Assembly: GCA_964448285.1 (NCBI GenBank) | Contig: CAYUWG010000042.1 | Span: forward strand, 1 to 33,169 | DNA: 33,169 nt | Reading direction: 5' to 3' | Source: CAYUWG01 sp964448285 | Lineage (GTDB): Bacteria; Bacteroidota; Ignavibacteria; SZUA-365 | Shown: positions 31,727 to 33,169 of the stretch, piece after piece | Numbering within the stretch: position 1 is the stretch's first letter | Layout of the letters: each line of letters opens with the position of its first letter | Position numbers and translations under genes: made by a program | Notes under the pieces: generated by a model | What the model was told of the DNA's origin: nothing | Database searches by the model: none | The model's input: only the letters and a program-made list of their open reading frames with translations

Positions 31727-33169
31727 ATGAAAATCTTTACGGTTCTGGTTTTTGTAATTGCGTTCACGGCGCAGTCGCAACAAACAGGAAAACTTGCGGG
31801 CGTCGTTCGTGACAGTTCGAACGGTGAAATCCTCATTGGAGCGAACATCGTCCTTCTCGAAACGACCCGAGGCACGGTGACGAATTTCGATGGGAAGTTC
31901 GAATTCAACGATCTTCCCGCCGGCATTTACAACCTGCAAGTCTCCTATGTCTCCTATGCGAAGAAGACCATTCTCCGTATCGCCGTCGTTCCGGATAAAA
32001 CGACCACGTTGGATATTCGCTTGCGACCGGAGGCGTATGAAATGGAAGAAGTCGTCGTAACGGCTGAAGCGATAACCGATTCCGAGGCTTCGATGCTGGC
32101 ATTGCAGAAGAAAGCCGCCGGCATCAGCGATGCCATCAGCGAAGAGCGCATGAAGAAAGCGGGGGACAGCGATGCGGCTGATGCGATAAAGCGTGTGACC
32201 GGCGTCTCGATCGTCGGCGCGAAGTACGCATACGTCCGAGGATTAGGCGAGCGATACAATGCCACGCAGGTCAACGACGTGCCCGTGCCAAGCCCAGAGC
32301 CGGAAAAAAAGGTAGTGCCATACGACCTCTTCCCTTCGAACCTGATTCAGAACATGGTGACTGAGAAGACCTTCACACCCGACCAACCGGGAAATTTTTC
32401 CGGAGCGATGGTTCGTATCACGACGAGGGAATTTCCCAAAAGCTTTTTCGTGAATACGAGTCTTTCTTCCGGCATGAACTCTATGCTCACATCAGGAATG
32501 CCTGCGACTGCACAAAACAGTCTTGATTTCATGGGCTTCGATAACGGTAAGAGAGCGCTTCCAGAGGGAATTCCGATTGCACCTCCTTCGAACCGCCCGA
32601 CGACAAGCGAAAGCGCTGCATTCGCGTCGCACTTCTCAAACGACTGGACCCCGCGGCAAACATCGCCAATGCCGAATCTCGGGTTCTCTTTGGCGACCGG
32701 TAACAAATTCGATTGGGACGGAATGCCGTTTGGGTATCTCGCCTCCTTGACGTACTCGAGTGAACAGTCCTATCGCATCATATCAGAGCGGTACCCCACT
32801 CAGGAAATCGACGCGAGTACCGGTCGCCCGATTTTGAAAGATGACTACATCGCAAGGCAGGGAACGTACTCCGTCCTTTGGGGTGCCCTGCTGAACCTTG
32901 CGATGAAACCATCGGCAACAGACAAGATCAGCTTGAAGACGATGTTCAATCGTTCGATGGATGACGAAGCGCGGTTGATTGACGGCTACTCCGCTCAAGG
33001 CTCTTCATCCGGCTTCTACAAGGCATCCCGCCAGCGATTCGTCGGGCGCTCGATTTTTTCTTCCGTGCTCAGCGGTGATCACGAAATGACGGAGGCTCTC
33101 GGTTCGAGACTCGAATGGCGCGGCTCGTTCTCGATCGCAGAGCGCGACGAACCGGACAACCGCGAAACC
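31727..33169 (+). CDS. TonB-dependent outer-membrane receptor, N-terminal part (runs off right edge)
   Basis: The plus strand is open for 481 codons from the ATG at 31727 to the window end. A signal peptide (MKIFTVLVFVIAFTAQSQ) is followed by a carboxypeptidase-regulatory-like domain at about residues 20-95: LAGVVRDSSNGEILIGANI, GTVTNFDGKFEFNDLPAG, YNLQVSYVSYAKK. A linker with MEEVVVTAEA and the plug domain (DAIKRVTGVSIVGAKYAYVRGLGERYNATQVNDVPVPS, then LFPSNLIQNMVTEKTF and FSGAMVRITTREF) come next, and the barrel begins before the edge. Such receptors import siderophores, vitamins or oligosaccharides with TonB energy. The neighbouring GH13 gene suggests a glucan-derived substrate, but this is inference. 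Confidence 0.9.
   Translation, partial: MKIFTVLVFVIAFTAQSQQTGKLAGVVRDSSNGEILIGANIVLLETTRGTVTNFDGKFEFNDLPAGIYNLQVSYVSYAKKTILRIAVVPDKTTTLDIRLRPEAYEMEEVVVTAEAITDSEASMLALQKKAAGISDAISEERMKKAGDSDAADAIKRVTGVSIVGAKYAYVRGLGERYNATQVNDVPVPSPEPEKKVVPYDLFPSNLIQNMVTEKTFTPDQPGNFSGAMVRITTREFPKSFFVNTSLSSGMNSMLTSGMPATAQNSLDFMGFDNGKRALPEGIPIAPPSNRPTTSESAAFASHFSNDWTPRQTSPMPNLGFSLATGNKFDWDGMPFGYLASLTYSSEQSYRIISERYPTQEIDASTGRPILKDDYIARQGTYSVLWGALLNLAMKPSATDKISLKTMFNRSMDDEARLIDGYSAQGSSSGFYKASRQRFVGRSIFSSVLSGDHEMTEALGSRLEWRGSFSIAERDEPDNRET

Overview
The window looks like a chromosomal segment of a free-living, Gram-negative member of the Bacteroidota/Chlorobi-Ignavibacteria-Kapabacteria lineage. The evidence is several secreted proteins ending in type IX secretion (T9SS) sorting domains, a TonB-dependent receptor with a carboxypeptidase-regulatory-like N-terminus, a FISUMP/IPT lipoprotein, OmpA-type porins, a two-component sensor with a Reg_prop/Y_Y_Y ectodomain, and a TAnnTTTG-type promoter box ahead of the TonB receptor. 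The exact genus cannot be read from the sequence. Genes lie on both strands in short transcription units, with housekeeping genes (hemL, purC) among surface and accessory genes.

Layout. 1-372 (-) is the N-terminus of a secreted BNR/propeller-type protein that runs off the left edge. 1017-5442 (+) is a two-gene unit: a glycine-rich T9SS cargo and a porin with two OmpA-like domains. 5443-5947 is an intergenic region full of short repeats. 5948-7500 (+) is a translationally coupled pair of TPM-domain membrane proteins. 7591-11293 (-) holds a small membrane protein, an eight-repeat secreted T9SS protein and a DUF4143-type ATPase. A 23-bp tandem repeat array lies directly upstream of the ATPase, and on its far side is the terminator of a quinol-dependent nitric oxide reductase (norB, 11652-13991, -). 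14426-16255 (+) is a secreted glycosidase-like T9SS protein. hemL (-) and purC (+) are divergent. A DUF3788-like gene and an orphan 124-aa gene with a strong terminator follow. 19832-23116 (-) is a large sensor histidine kinase and 23585-24589 (-) a FISUMP lipoprotein. 25115-27185 (+) holds a TPR lipoprotein and an NTF2-like protein.

Accessory strip, 27190-29400. This is the least ordinary part. It carries broken pieces of two genes, one resembling the C-terminus of an RloC-like AAA ATPase. It also carries a HigB/HigA-type toxin-antitoxin pair and an oppositely oriented HicB-like/HicA-like pair. Each pair is preceded by a perfect 16-bp palindrome in or beside a sigma70-like promoter whose -10 box lies almost on the start codon. 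The 3' end of the higA-like gene is duplicated (37 of 39 bases) on the far side of the second pair, a scar of insertion or recombination. The strip looks like a turnover site for defence and toxin genes. Next comes a GH13 alpha-amylase-family gene whose N-terminal reading frame looks disturbed, and the window ends inside a TonB-dependent receptor gene.

No rRNA, tRNA, CRISPR array or intact transposase gene was seen. All functions are assigned by recognising motifs and family resemblance by eye; no search was run.
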